Shown here one piece after another: positions 36,570-45,976 of a stretch of DNA of 64,000 bases. How positions within the stretch are numbered: position 1 is the stretch's first letter; every line of letters begins with the position of its first letter. Both the position numbers and the translations under genes were made by a program. This DNA comes from Aquiflexum lacus (GTDB taxonomy: Bacteria; Bacteroidota; Bacteroidia; Cytophagales; Cyclobacteriaceae). The DNA lies in the NCBI RefSeq assembly GCF_015476655.1, contig NZ_JABFHF010000026.1, forward strand, positions 19,733-83,732, given 5' to 3'. A model generated the notes under the pieces. That model made no database searches and was not told where the DNA came from. It worked only from the letters and a program-made list of their open reading frames with translations.

Positions 36570-36815
36570 ATGAAAAAAGACATTCATCCAAACTACAGAG
36601 ACGTCGTATTTTTCGATACCTCAAGTGATTACAAATTCATCACAAAGTCTACAATCGAAACAAGTGAGACCATTGAGTGGGAAGACGGAAAGCAATATCC
36701 GGTTTACAAGATAGAAGTAAGCTCCAATTCACATCCTTTCTACACTGGTAAGAAGATGTTGTTGGATACTGCAGGTAGGGTTGAGAAATTCAACAAGAGA
36801 TACGCCAAGAAATAA
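36570..36815 (+). CDS. rpmE2: Ribosomal protein L31, type B
   Basis: 81 residues from the ATG at 36570, where [16 protein letters not shown] matches the family; a 15-codon upstream extension has no similarity. The CxxC zinc cysteines of type A L31 are absent, so it is the zinc-independent form. It sits on the large ribosomal subunit at the subunit bridge. It has its own promoter and a strong terminator. Confidence 0.95.
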   Translation: MKKDIHPNYRDVVFFDTSSDYKFITKSTIETSETIEWEDGKQYPVYKIEVSSNSHPFYTGKKMLLDTAGRVEKFNKRYAKK

Positions 36816-36842
36816 TTTCATCTCTAAGGTGAACAGGTTTAG

Positions 36843-36880
36843 GTCTCCCGGAAGTTGTTTTCCGGGAGACTTTTTTATTT
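36843..36880 (+). terminator. Intrinsic terminator of the L31 gene
   Basis: An 11-bp perfect stem (36843-36853 with 36860-36870; GTCTCCCGGAA and its complement) with a 6-base loop, followed by TTTTTTATTT. Confidence 0.9.
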
Positions 36881-36887
36881 TTGTGTC

Positions 36888-38087
36888 ATGGACAATTTGA
36901 TTTTATTTGATGACCCCGCAATCAGGGGTTCGCTATTGCCTTTTACTTTTACCCGCCCTATTGCAGATATCAGGGTAGGGATTTTGAAGATTTCAGAAAA
37001 GTGGGAGAAATATTCTGATTTAAAATCAGGCTTTCATACCCAAGATTATCTTTCAGAGAAATATCCCAAAAACGATTCCCCCGCATTGATGGTCAACGGG
37101 GCAATTTGCCCTGATAAGGAACTTTGGGAAATGGTCGCAGGTCTGAAAACCAATCAATCCCTTTGGTCACAGAATATGCTGATTGCCTGCCATTCGGAGC
37201 AGCCAGCTCTTTTTCAACCTGAGCAAGCAAAAAAAAATGAGGCGATTCAATATGAATCAGACTTTATTTCCATCCAAAAGACCTGGAACATTTTTCAGTA
37301 CAATGCGGCTGAACTCCAAAAAGACTTTGAACTGATTACCTCAGGGAGAATATCCAAAGAAATTTCAGATCCGCACACCATAGTGTACAATCCTTCACAG
37401 GTATTTGTCGAAGAAGGTGCTAAAATCAAAGCAGCAGTACTTAATGCAGAGGGAGGGCCGATTTATATTGGTAAGAATTCTGAAGTTCAGGAAGGCGCAT
37501 TGATTAGAGGACCATTTGCTTTGTGCGAAGGATCGACTGTGAATATGGGAGCCAAGTTAAGGGGTGACACCACAGTAGGACCTTTTTCCAAAGTGGGTGG
37601 AGAGATTTCCAATTCGGTGATTTTTGGTTACAGCAACAAAGGCCATGATGGATTTTTGGGCAATGCTGTCATCGGGGAATGGTGCAATCTCGGTGCAGAC
37701 ACCAACACCTCCAATCTCAAAAACAACTATGCACCCGTCAAAGTGTGGGATTATACCCGTGGCGGATTTTCCAATACCGGATTGCAGTTTTGTGGACTGA
37801 TGATGGGTGACCATGCCAAGTGTGGCATCAATACCATGTTCAACACAGGAACTGTAGTTGGAGTTGGGGCCAATGTTTTTGGAGATGGATTCCCAAGGAA
37901 CTTTATCCCTTCCTTTTCATGGGGCGGGGCATCGGGATTCAGTACTTTTCAGGTAAGAAAGTTTGAGGAAGTGGCCATTGCCGTCATGAAACGCAGGGGC
38001 AAAGTCTATGACCAAACCGAAAAAGAAATTATCCAAAAGGTTTTCGAATTGACGAGACATTACCGTATTTGGGACAAAGAAGTTTAG
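36888..38087 (+). CDS. GlmU-like putative sugar nucleotidyltransferase
   Basis: 399 residues from the ATG at 36888; an 11-codon upstream extension overlaps the L31 terminator and is rejected. The N-terminus NLILFDDPAIRGSLLPFTFTRP lacks the G-x-G-T-R loop of true GlmU. A left-handed beta-helix of hexapeptide repeats spans about residues 175-360 (such as GPIYIGKNSEVQEGALIRGP). This GlmU-related group is common in Bacteroidota and of uncertain substrate. It heads the holB-rimK-hemC run, with seven bases before holB. Confidence 0.8.
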   Translation: MDNLILFDDPAIRGSLLPFTFTRPIADIRVGILKISEKWEKYSDLKSGFHTQDYLSEKYPKNDSPALMVNGAICPDKELWEMVAGLKTNQSLWSQNMLIACHSEQPALFQPEQAKKNEAIQYESDFISIQKTWNIFQYNAAELQKDFELITSGRISKEISDPHTIVYNPSQVFVEEGAKIKAAVLNAEGGPIYIGKNSEVQEGALIRGPFALCEGSTVNMGAKLRGDTTVGPFSKVGGEISNSVIFGYSNKGHDGFLGNAVIGEWCNLGADTNTSNLKNNYAPVKVWDYTRGGFSNTGLQFCGLMMGDHAKCGINTMFNTGTVVGVGANVFGDGFPRNFIPSFSWGGASGFSTFQVRKFEEVAIAVMKRRGKVYDQTEKEIIQKVFELTRHYRIWDKEV

Positions 38088-38094
38088 AAGATTT

Positions 38095-39249
38095 ATGTTG
38101 TTTTCATCCATACCGGGACTGAGAGAAGTCAAGGAAAAAATCATACAGGCGGTCAAGACCAATCACCTGGCCCATGCCTTATTGTTTCATGGTCCAGAGG
38201 GGTCACCCAATCTTAAGATGGCATTGGCATTGGCTACATACCTGCATTGCCAGAATCCGGGAGAGGAGGACCCTTGTGGACAATGCCCTTCCTGCCAGAA
38301 AATGGCCAAGTTGGTGCATCCCGATATGAATTTTGCCTTCCCGGTGGTAGGAGGGGATTCTAAAGATGATGAGGATCCGAATAAGGAAAAGAAGGTTGAT
38401 TTAACAGCCTCTTTCAGGAATTTCGCCTTAAGTATTCCATACGGCAATACTTCCGATTGGATCTACCATAATGGTTTTGAAAAAAAACAACTCAATATTT
38501 CCAGAAGTGCCGGCAGACAGATCATCAAAACCCTTTCACTGAAGTCATTTGAAGGGGGGTATAAAATCATGTTGATTTGGGCGCCTGAGTACATGCATTC
38601 AGCTTCTGCCAATTCGTTGTTGAAGATTTTGGAAGAACCACCCGAAAAAACAGTTTTCATGTTGGTGACTTCATCACCTGAGCGCTTATTGACTACAATT
38701 CTTTCCAGAACTCAAAAAATTATGGTCAGGGCATTTAATGATGAAGAGGTCATGTCCCACCTGTTATCTGATGGTCTGTGTTCAAGAGAAGCGGCTGTGC
38801 AGATTGCCCCATTGGCGGATGGCAATATGCGTGAGGCTTACCGTATGGTGGATCAGGTGGAGGATGAAAATACCGTGTTGATCAGGGATTGGTTTAGGGC
38901 CTGCTTCCTTTTGGACATCAATGTGATATTTGAATTTGTAGATAAATTCAGTGGGAAGGATAAGGAATCCCAAAAATCCCTGTTGCTCAGCGGTATTAAT
39001 GTAATCAGAGAAGTGATGCTGGATAAATCCAAATCTACAGAATTGATGAGAAGCGTAGAATCAGACCGAGACTTTATCCATAAATTAGGAGTGAATGTGT
39101 TGAATGAGGAGAAATTAAGTGGGATTTACGAAGCTTTGAATGAATCCCATTACCACCTGGAAAGAAATGCCAGTGCAAAGATTTTGTTTAGTGATCTTTC
39201 TTTCAGAATACATAGAATCATGAAAGCTTCTGAGTCCGTCCCATCATGA
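38095..39249 (+). CDS. holB: DNA polymerase III delta-prime subunit
   Basis: 384 residues. The clamp-loader AAA module has a zinc cluster (CGQCPSC plus an earlier Cys) and LLKILEEPPEKTVFMLVTSS with the sensor-1-like region. The P-loop position reads GPEGSPNLK, lacking the GKS/T needed to bind ATP, which is normal for delta-prime. It helps load the sliding clamp. The stop overlaps the next start by four bases (ATGA). Confidence 0.88.
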   Translation: MLFSSIPGLREVKEKIIQAVKTNHLAHALLFHGPEGSPNLKMALALATYLHCQNPGEEDPCGQCPSCQKMAKLVHPDMNFAFPVVGGDSKDDEDPNKEKKVDLTASFRNFALSIPYGNTSDWIYHNGFEKKQLNISRSAGRQIIKTLSLKSFEGGYKIMLIWAPEYMHSASANSLLKILEEPPEKTVFMLVTSSPERLLTTILSRTQKIMVRAFNDEEVMSHLLSDGLCSREAAVQIAPLADGNMREAYRMVDQVEDENTVLIRDWFRACFLLDINVIFEFVDKFSGKDKESQKSLLLSGINVIREVMLDKSKSTELMRSVESDRDFIHKLGVNVLNEEKLSGIYEALNESHYHLERNASAKILFSDLSFRIHRIMKASESVPS

Positions 39250-39677
39250 AAAAAGTAATAGGAAGGAGAGAGCGGATAAACTTCCCTGAATGGGGGCTGA
39301 AAAACGTGACAGGCAAAATTGATACAGGTGCCTATACTTCATCCATCCATTGCGAATTTGTAGAAGAAAGGGAAGAGGATGGGAGGAAAGTGCTTTTCTT
39401 CAAAGTCTTGGAGCCATCTGACAAAAAATACAATGGGAAATTGCTCAGGTCAGAAAATTATTCCCAAAAAAAAGTAAAGAATTCTTTTGGACAGGCCGAG
39501 GTCAGGTATAAAGTAAGCACAAAAGTCATTATGTTTGACGTCGAATTCGAGGCAGAGTTTACTTTGACAGACAGGTCAAAAATGAGGAATCCCATTCTTC
39601 TTGGAAGAAAGTTATTGATAGGGAGGTTTATAGTAGATGTGCAAGAGGTTAACTTATCAAAAAAATCATTGAAATGA
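39246..39677 (+). CDS. RimK-associated retropepsin-like aspartic protease
   Basis: 143 residues. The aspartic-protease loop is [10 protein letters not shown] with DTG at 26-28, and [16 protein letters not shown] forms the end of the fold. This family was annotated as ATP-dependent zinc protease and is regularly coupled to RimK-type ligases; it may trim or reverse glutamate tails. It overlaps rimK by four bases, which supports the functional pairing. The target is unknown. Confidence 0.82.
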   Translation: MKKVIGRRERINFPEWGLKNVTGKIDTGAYTSSIHCEFVEEREEDGRKVLFFKVLEPSDKKYNGKLLRSENYSQKKVKNSFGQAEVRYKVSTKVIMFDVEFEAEFTLTDRSKMRNPILLGRKLLIGRFIVDVQEVNLSKKSLK

Positions 39678-40576
39678 AGATTGCGATTTTATCAAGAAAC
39701 TCCCACCTGTATTCTACAAGGAGATTGTTTGAAGCCATTAAAGAAGCCGGACATGAGGCCATAGTGGTTGACCATTCACTATGTGATCTGATCATTGAAC
39801 AGGAAGGGCCATCAATCATTTACAAAGGGGAAAAGCTTTCAGGAGTGGATGCCATCATTCCTAGAATTGGAGCTTCGGTAACTTTTTATGGAACAGCAGT
39901 TGTCCGTCAATTTGAACTGATGGGTGCTTTTTCAGCTGTAGAATCCCAGGCCATTGTGCGTAGTAGGGATAAGTTGAGAAGTCTTCAGATCCTATCCAAA
40001 GCTGGCTTGGGAATGCCAAAAACAGCCTTTACCAATTTTTCCAAAGGCGGAGAAAAAGCATTGATCGAAAGAGTTGGCGGTGCACCGTTGATCATTAAGC
40101 TTTTGGAGGGTACCCAAGGCTTGGGTGTTGTATTGGCTGAAACAAAAAAAGCAGGTCAGTCTGTAATTGAAGCTTTTCATGGATTGAAAGCCAGAATTAT
40201 TGTGCAGGAATTTATCAAAGAAGCCAAAGGAGCTGATATACGTGCATTTGTGGTCAATGGGAAAGTGGTAGGAGCTATGAAGCGGCAGGGAGCTGAAGGT
40301 GAATTCCGATCCAATCTCCATAGAGGAGGGGTAGCTACAGTAATCAAGCTATCCAGAGCAGAAAAAATGGCTGCACTTGGTGCAGCAAAAGCGCTTGGTT
40401 TGGCCATCGCAGGTGTTGATTTGTTACAATCAGAAAGAGGTCCTTTGATATTGGAAGTAAACAGTTCTCCTGGTCTTGAAGGAATTGAAAAGGCAACTGG
40501 GATAAACATTGCAAGTGAAATTGTAAAATATATTGAGGAGTCCGTAGAGAAAAAAATCAAAAAAAAGGAACATTAA
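39674..40576 (+). CDS. rimK: RimK-family alpha-L-glutamate ligase (ATP-grasp)
   Basis: 300 residues, normal for RimK. A preATP-grasp domain (about 1-95) precedes the ATP-grasp fold, with [13 protein letters not shown] as the glycine-rich loop and [16 protein letters not shown] and [15 protein letters not shown] in the Mg-binding region. RimK adds glutamate residues to ribosomal protein S6 in E. coli; the target here may differ because of the protease partner. hemC starts two bases after its stop. Confidence 0.9.
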   Translation: MKIAILSRNSHLYSTRRLFEAIKEAGHEAIVVDHSLCDLIIEQEGPSIIYKGEKLSGVDAIIPRIGASVTFYGTAVVRQFELMGAFSAVESQAIVRSRDKLRSLQILSKAGLGMPKTAFTNFSKGGEKALIERVGGAPLIIKLLEGTQGLGVVLAETKKAGQSVIEAFHGLKARIIVQEFIKEAKGADIRAFVVNGKVVGAMKRQGAEGEFRSNLHRGGVATVIKLSRAEKMAALGAAKALGLAIAGVDLLQSERGPLILEVNSSPGLEGIEKATGINIASEIVKYIEESVEKKIKKKEH

Positions 40577-40578
40577 AA

Positions 40579-41517
40579 ATGGACAAACCAATCCGGATAG
40601 GTACTAGAGGCAGTAAACTGGCACTTTGGCAGGCCTATCACGTGGCAGATTTGCTCAACGCCCAAGGTTTGGCAAGTGAAATTGTCATCATAGAAACCAA
40701 GGGAGACAAAATATTGGATGTTTCCATTGCTAAAATCGGGAGCAAGGGAGTCTTTACAGAAGAGCTTGAGGATCAATTGACTTCAGGCGCTATAGACATC
40801 GCTGTACATAGTGCCAAGGATATGCAGTCAAGGCTTCCCGCTGGCTTCGAGATCATTGCATTTACGGAGAGGGAGGTAGAGAATGACATTATTTTAAGTC
40901 ACAATACTGACATTGATTACCAAAATCCTGAAAAGCCTTTGGTTCTTGGGACATCCTCAACCCGTCGTGTTGCTACTTTAAAACATTTTTACCCACATAT
41001 AAAGACTGTAGAAGTCAGGGGCAATTTACAGACAAGAATTGCCAAGATGGAATCAGGATTATGTGATGCACTTTTATTGGCTTTTGCGGGTGCACATAGG
41101 ATGGGATATGATAATCTGATCAAGCATAAACTTTCATTGGATGAATTTACACCAGCCGTCGGTCAGGGAAGTGTAGCCATTGAAACTTCGGTGAATATTG
41201 ATCCTACCGTTAAAACTCAAATTATATCTGCATGTCATCATCAAGCAACAGGATATAGACTACTTGCGGAAAGATCTTATTTGAGGGTTTTGGAAGGGGG
41301 TTGTAGCATTCCTGTTTTTGCATTGGCGGAATTTGAAGGGAACTCCTTGCATCTGAAAGGTGGCATTGTAAGTTTGGATGGAAAGAATAGGATCCTCCAC
41401 AAAGTGTCGGGAAGCCCTGATCAATCTGAAGAACTAGGCAAGCAATTGGCCGATAAGGTTTTGAATGATGGTGGATTTGAATTGTTAAAAGAGATAAAAA
41501 CAGCTTTGAAAAAATGA
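40579..41517 (+). CDS. hemC: Hydroxymethylbilane synthase (porphobilinogen deaminase)
   Basis: 312 residues. RIGTRGSKLALWQA opens the protein, the catalytic aspartate is D81 (HSAKDM) and the dipyrromethane-cofactor cysteine is C242 (EGGCSIPV). It joins four porphobilinogen units in heme and corrinoid synthesis, in the cytoplasm. Other heme genes are not in this window. The next gene overlaps by four bases. Confidence 0.95.
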   Translation: MDKPIRIGTRGSKLALWQAYHVADLLNAQGLASEIVIIETKGDKILDVSIAKIGSKGVFTEELEDQLTSGAIDIAVHSAKDMQSRLPAGFEIIAFTEREVENDIILSHNTDIDYQNPEKPLVLGTSSTRRVATLKHFYPHIKTVEVRGNLQTRIAKMESGLCDALLLAFAGAHRMGYDNLIKHKLSLDEFTPAVGQGSVAIETSVNIDPTVKTQIISACHHQATGYRLLAERSYLRVLEGGCSIPVFALAEFEGNSLHLKGGIVSLDGKNRILHKVSGSPDQSEELGKQLADKVLNDGGFELLKEIKTALKK

Positions 41518-42347
41518 AAAGATTAAGGTTTGTATTGCCTGTAATAATCGCAGTGGCATTGTTTTCATGCAAATCAGAAAAGGACTATCTGGTCAAAATC
41601 CAGACCCGTCATGGAGACATGTATGCCATTTTATTTGATGAAACGCCACAGCATAAACAGAATTTTGTCAGTTTGGCACAAGCGGGAAGGTTTGATTCTA
41701 CGGAGTTTCATAGAATTATTCCAAACTTTATGATACAAGGTGGAGATGTGTTTGGAAAGGAAAAGCTTCCTCAGGAAGAATGGTATACCATCCCTGCCGA
41801 GATCCAAAAAGGTAAGATCCACAGCAAAGGAATGATTGCGGCAGCAAGGCAGGGGAATAATGTCAACCCTGAAAGGAGGTCGAGCGGCACTCAGTTTTAT
41901 GTTGTACAAGGCAAGGTGTACAATAGAGATGAACTGGTTACGGATATGAAGGTTCTGTCAGATTATTTTTACAAATATATTCAACTTGAGAGCAATACGC
42001 ATATAAAGGAAGCTTACAGCAAATTATACCAAGAGCAGCAATTTGATTCTTTGAATAAATTGATGTTGTATGAAAAAGAAAACATGGAGTCTTTTTTCAA
42101 TATCAATCTCGAAAAATCAATGACTCCACAGCAAATAGAAGCTTATACTACAATCGGTGGAACTCCACATCTTGATGATGAATACACAGTTTTTGGCAAG
42201 GTTATTCAAGGTCTGGATGTCATGGAAAAGATAGCAGCCGAACAAACAGCTGAAAAAGATAAACCAGTAAATCCGGTACATATGATTGTTACCATAGAGC
42301 AACTTCCAAAAGCAAAAATCACCAAGGAATATGGGCATACTTACTGA
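41514..42347 (+). CDS. Cyclophilin-type peptidyl-prolyl isomerase lipoprotein
   Basis: 277 residues. The lipobox VALFSC (Cys near residue 19) indicates a lipid-anchored envelope protein. The cyclophilin fold is visible in FHRIIPNFMIQGGD with the catalytic arginine and RSSGTQFYVVQG. An extra segment of about 70 residues (about 145-215) is inserted before the C-terminal YTVFGKVIQGLDVM. It assists folding in the periplasm or at the outer membrane. It is in the hemC operon with 4- and 17-base overlaps on either side. Confidence 0.85.
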   Translation: MKRLRFVLPVIIAVALFSCKSEKDYLVKIQTRHGDMYAILFDETPQHKQNFVSLAQAGRFDSTEFHRIIPNFMIQGGDVFGKEKLPQEEWYTIPAEIQKGKIHSKGMIAAARQGNNVNPERRSSGTQFYVVQGKVYNRDELVTDMKVLSDYFYKYIQLESNTHIKEAYSKLYQEQQFDSLNKLMLYEKENMESFFNINLEKSMTPQQIEAYTTIGGTPHLDDEYTVFGKVIQGLDVMEKIAAEQTAEKDKPVNPVHMIVTIEQLPKAKITKEYGHTY

Positions 42348-43275
42348 AAAAAGTAGGGCTATCAAAGTTCTTGTCACCGGAGCAAATGGTCTTTTGGGTC
42401 AAAAGTTAATCGATCAATTGAGGTCTGATACAGGGGTAAATGTGATAGGTACAGGGAAAGGGGATGCGAGACTGCCCGATTCTTGGCAGGGTAGCTATGG
42501 ATGGAGGGAAATGGATGTCACTGATAAACATCAAGTTTTGAAGGTAATAGCAGAAGTCAAACCTGATGCAGTGATACATGCGGCAGCAATGACCCAAGTG
42601 GATGATTGTGAAAAAGACCAAAAACGCTGCCGTGTGGCCAATATAGATGCTGTTTCGAATTTGATTGAGGCTTGTCAGATCAATGATGTGCATTTTGTTC
42701 ACCTTTCTACTGATTTTATTTTTGATGGGGAAGAAGGCCCATACTCTGAAGAAGGAACTCCCAACCCAATCAATTATTATGGATGGACCAAATTGGAAGC
42801 AGAGAAAAGGATAAAGGAATCAAAAATCAAGTGGGCAATAGTCCGAACAGTTTTAGTATACGGGATAGCCAATGATATGAGCAGATCGAACATCATTCTC
42901 TGGGTAAAGAAGTCATTGGAAGAAGGGAAGAACATCAAGGTGGTAAATGATCAATGGCGGACGCCAACTTTGGCAGAAGATTTGGCAGTGGGTTGTACGC
43001 TGATTGTGAAAAAAAGAGCTGTTGGAATATTCAACATATCAGGTAAGGATTTCCTAACACCATACGATATGGCTATTCAAACAGCAGATTATTTTGGACT
43101 GGACAAGTCATTGATCACTGAAGTGGATTCAACCCTTTTTACGCAGCCTGCAAAGCGGCCTCCCAAAACTGGATTTATCATTGAAAAGGCAAAAAATGAG
43201 CTCGGATATTCTCCTAAAAGTTTTACAGAAGGAATTGGTATTTTATCAAAACAACTTAAATTAGCCGATTCTTAA
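42331..43275 (+). CDS. RmlD-like SDR-family reductase
   Basis: 314 residues with the nucleotide-binding motif VTGANGLLGQKL (about 14-25), STDFIFDG (about 128-135) and the catalytic YYGWTKLEAEK (about 149-159). It resembles dTDP-4-dehydrorhamnose reductase. No other rhamnose gene is close, so the sugar is uncertain. It is the last gene of the holB-hemC run and overlaps the previous gene by 17 bases. Confidence 0.8.
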   Translation: MGILTEKSRAIKVLVTGANGLLGQKLIDQLRSDTGVNVIGTGKGDARLPDSWQGSYGWREMDVTDKHQVLKVIAEVKPDAVIHAAAMTQVDDCEKDQKRCRVANIDAVSNLIEACQINDVHFVHLSTDFIFDGEEGPYSEEGTPNPINYYGWTKLEAEKRIKESKIKWAIVRTVLVYGIANDMSRSNIILWVKKSLEEGKNIKVVNDQWRTPTLAEDLAVGCTLIVKKRAVGIFNISGKDFLTPYDMAIQTADYFGLDKSLITEVDSTLFTQPAKRPPKTGFIIEKAKNELGYSPKSFTEGIGILSKQLKLADS

Positions 43276-43314
43276 TTCTTAAATTTTCATTTAAAATTAA
43301 CAAATAGATAAAGT

Positions 43315-44703
43315 ATGGCAATGAGTTCAGATACCCAAGGTAGAGGCCAATGGGGTTCCAGTTTGGGTTTTATAATGGCTGCTGCAGGTTCAGCGGTAGG
43401 TTTGGGAAACATTTGGAGATTCCCCTATCTGACCGGTGAAAACGGCGGTGGAGCATTCGTTTTTGTATATGCAATCTGCGTAGTATTGATAGGATTGCCT
43501 CTTTTGCTGAATGAAATAGCCTTGGGCCGTATATCAGGTAAAAATCCTATAGGAGCAATAAAAGCTACAGGTGGAAACCGATTTTGGCAAATGGCCGGAG
43601 TCCTGTGTATCCTTGTCTGTTTCTGTGTATTGAGTTATTACTCTGTCATTGCAGGTTGGACGATTGGCTATATTTTCACAGAATTGATCAATGTTCCGAT
43701 CGATTTTGAAGATTTCCAGCAAACACCAATGTATGTGATACCCCTTTGTTTCATATTTATTCTAATGACAATTGGGGTAGTTTTGGGGGGTGTTTCAGGA
43801 GGCATTGAAAAGGCAGCTAAGTTCCTGATGCCGGTTTTATTTATCATCATTATCTTTATTGCAGGTAGGGCAGTTACCCTTGAGGGCGCCAGTGCAGGTA
43901 TTGAGTATTATTTAAAACCAGATTTTTCCAAAATTGATGGTAAAGTATTTTTAGCAGCTTTAGGTCAAGCCTTTTTCTCCATGTCTGTAGGATGGGGATT
44001 GATGATCACATTTGGATCTTACCTGCCCAAAAGTGGAAACATAGTAAAGTCATCTGGTTGGATCGCAGGTATGGATAGCACAGTTGCGTTGCTTGGTGGA
44101 TTGATGGTTTTTCCCGCTCTTTTCGCATTACTACCAGGAAAAGATCCCGCAGGAGGGCCTGCTTTGGTTTTTGAGGTTTTGCCAATGGTATTTGATGCCA
44201 TGCCAGGTGGGAACTTTATTGGAGCTTTGTTTTTCTTGTTATTATTAGTAGCCGCCTTGACTTCTTCGATTTCGATGTTAGAGGTACCCGTGGCCTATTT
44301 TATAGACGAAAGGAAGTGGAGTAGGAAAAAGGCTGCTTGGTTGATTGGTATTGGTGCCATGTTATTGTCTATACCTTCTGCACTTTCATCAATTGAGGGG
44401 AACTTCTTCTCTACACTTTCCCTTAAATTTGGCGGTAATGAGCAGGTGGGATTCTTCTCAATTATGGATTTCCTTTTTGGTACTTTCGCCGTTGTTTTGA
44501 TTTGCTTTTTACTTGCGCTTTATACGGGTTGGGCGAAGAAAATCTCTGACTTTGCAAATGAATTGTCCCTTGGAGCGCCTAAATTTAAAGGACCTTATAG
44601 AGCTGCATGGATTTTCTTTATCAAGTGGGTTTGTCCAATTGTAATTGCTTTGGTGTTATTGGATACCCTTGGTGTATTTGGCGAGCCTCAGGAAGGAGGG
44701 TAA
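43315..44703 (+). CDS. NSS-family sodium-dependent transporter
   Basis: 462 residues, about eleven or twelve membrane segments. The first segment carries the sodium-site sequence GSAVGLGNIWRFPYL and NGGGAFVFVY. The family moves amino acids or related amines with sodium. The long C-terminal region and Gly-rich helix 6 (SMSVGWGLMITFGSYL) are normal for bacterial NSS proteins. The exact substrate is unknown. A terminator follows. Confidence 0.9.
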   Translation: MAMSSDTQGRGQWGSSLGFIMAAAGSAVGLGNIWRFPYLTGENGGGAFVFVYAICVVLIGLPLLLNEIALGRISGKNPIGAIKATGGNRFWQMAGVLCILVCFCVLSYYSVIAGWTIGYIFTELINVPIDFEDFQQTPMYVIPLCFIFILMTIGVVLGGVSGGIEKAAKFLMPVLFIIIIFIAGRAVTLEGASAGIEYYLKPDFSKIDGKVFLAALGQAFFSMSVGWGLMITFGSYLPKSGNIVKSSGWIAGMDSTVALLGGLMVFPALFALLPGKDPAGGPALVFEVLPMVFDAMPGGNFIGALFFLLLLVAALTSSISMLEVPVAYFIDERKWSRKKAAWLIGIGAMLLSIPSALSSIEGNFFSTLSLKFGGNEQVGFFSIMDFLFGTFAVVLICFLLALYTGWAKKISDFANELSLGAPKFKGPYRAAWIFFIKWVCPIVIALVLLDTLGVFGEPQEGG

Positions 44704-44732
44704 TCATTGTGATTAATTCACTAATTTAAATG

Positions 44733-44758
44733 AAAAGGGCTTTTTAAGCCCTTTTTTT
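44733..44758 (+). terminator. Intrinsic terminator of the NSS transporter gene
   Basis: A 10-bp stem AAAAGGGCTT/AAGCCCTTTT (44733-44742 with 44746-44755) with a 3-base loop and a continuing T-run. Confidence 0.85.
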
Positions 44759-44786
44759 ATATATATAAATTTGCTTTTTAACAAAA

Positions 44787-44794
44787 TATCTTTG
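44787..44794 (+). promoter_or_regulatory. -7 promoter box of the receiver-domain gene
   Basis: TATCTTTG is a perfect -7 match 31 bases before the start codon. A TTTG lies only 13 bases upstream, closer than normal, so the -33 element is unclear. Confidence 0.45.
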
Positions 44795-44825
44795 TACATT
44801 GACGGAGTGATTTTCACCCCATAAT

Positions 44826-45197
44826 ATGAAAATACTTGTTGTCGACGATGATGCCATTAATAGATTGGTGTTAAGAAAGTTATTTGAGAAAGAGCAACAT
44901 ACAGTCCTAACTGCAGAGAATGGAGTTGAAGCTTTGTCTATCCTAATGATGGAAGATGATGTTCATATTGTAATTACCGATATTATGATGCCTGAAATGG
45001 ACGGGATCGAACTTCTTGCAGAAATCAAACTAAATGACAGAATCAACAAACTGCCTATTATTGGTTTTACAGCTGGTGATATTGATTATTTTAGAAGTAT
45101 AACCCCTGTATCCTTTGATCGACTTCTGCCTAAACCTATGAATTTTCATGAGTTGTATGATATCACCCATCAGTTTGTAGCTCAAAGAGCAGTTTGA
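44826..45197 (+). CDS. Single-domain response regulator (CheY-like receiver)
   Basis: 123 residues, only a receiver domain. The acidic pair D8/D9, the phospho-acceptor D52 (TDIMMPEMDG), the switch T82 and the lysine K103 (LPKP) are all present, so it should be phosphorylated. There is no output domain and no histidine kinase in the window. It may act by protein-protein contact or as part of a phosphorelay. Confidence 0.9.
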   Translation: MKILVVDDDAINRLVLRKLFEKEQHTVLTAENGVEALSILMMEDDVHIVITDIMMPEMDGIELLAEIKLNDRINKLPIIGFTAGDIDYFRSITPVSFDRLLPKPMNFHELYDITHQFVAQRAV

Positions 45198-45285
45198 AAT
45201 AAATAATGATTCAGTTTTTTATTCGTTTTCGCGTGACTTCCAAAAACAAAATTCTTACTTTGGCTTTGAAAATATATAAACCCAG

Positions 45286-45876
45286 ATGAAAAATTTCATA
45301 ATGAGTCTATTAGGGGTCATAATTGTCTTTACAGCAAATGCCCAAGATTTCTCAATAGGTCCTAAGTTTGGAGTATCTCAAGCCAATATTTCGGTATCAG
45401 GTGATGAATTTATTTCAGGAGACAATAATCTTGGATACCATTTAGGTCTTTTTGTACGCATGGGCGGAAGCTCAATCTTTATCCAACCAGAATTTTTATA
45501 TACCAATACAGGTGGGACATTTATCCAAAAACAAACGAACGGGGTAGATCTTTCGATTGATGCAAATTTCAATCGGGTAGATATTCCCTTTATGTTTGGA
45601 TTCAAATTCGCTGATTTTTTCAGATTGCAAGCAGGGCCAGTAGCCTCTATTCTTATTGATTATAGTATTGAGGATGCTCTACAAGTCCCTTTGGAGGTTG
45701 ATTATAATTCTTCTACAATTGGTTATCAAGCAGGAATAGGCCTGGATATTGGGAATGTCATTCTGGACTTAAAATATGAAAACTCTCTAGGTAAAATTTC
45801 AAGATCGACTATTGCATTTCCAACTGACCAAAGACAAAATCAAATTATTTTGTCCGCTGGATTCAGACTTTTTTAA
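45286..45876 (+). CDS. Small outer-membrane beta-barrel protein (porin family/PorT-like)
   Basis: 196 residues with a signal peptide (about 1-19, ending ANAQ) and about eight amphipathic strands, ending in the aromatic signature GFRLF. It is of the outer_membrane_beta-barrel type often labelled porin-family. The function is unknown. It stands alone and is separated from the next gene by a bidirectional terminator. Confidence 0.8.
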   Translation: MKNFIMSLLGVIIVFTANAQDFSIGPKFGVSQANISVSGDEFISGDNNLGYHLGLFVRMGGSSIFIQPEFLYTNTGGTFIQKQTNGVDLSIDANFNRVDIPFMFGFKFADFFRLQAGPVASILIDYSIEDALQVPLEVDYNSSTIGYQAGIGLDIGNVILDLKYENSLGKISRSTIAFPTDQRQNQIILSAGFRLF

Positions 45877-45900
45877 AAAAACAGAGAATACTGCCTTTGA

Positions 45901-45940
45901 AAATAAAATACCTGCAGTTGATGCTGCAGATATTTTATTT
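45901..45940. terminator. Bidirectional terminator between convergent genes
   Basis: A 17-bp stem with one mismatch (45901-45917 with 45924-45940), CTGCAG at the top and A/T-rich runs at both feet, between the plus-strand barrel gene and the minus-strand sortilin-like gene. Confidence 0.75.
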
Positions 45941-45976
45941 ATGTGAATATTTTGATTAAGGCTAAAACTTAATCCA

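Noticed and set aside
38095..39249. HolB as a broken ATPase gene because its P-loop lacks GKS/T
   Set aside because: A degenerate P-loop is normal in the delta-prime subunit, and the rest of the protein is intact.
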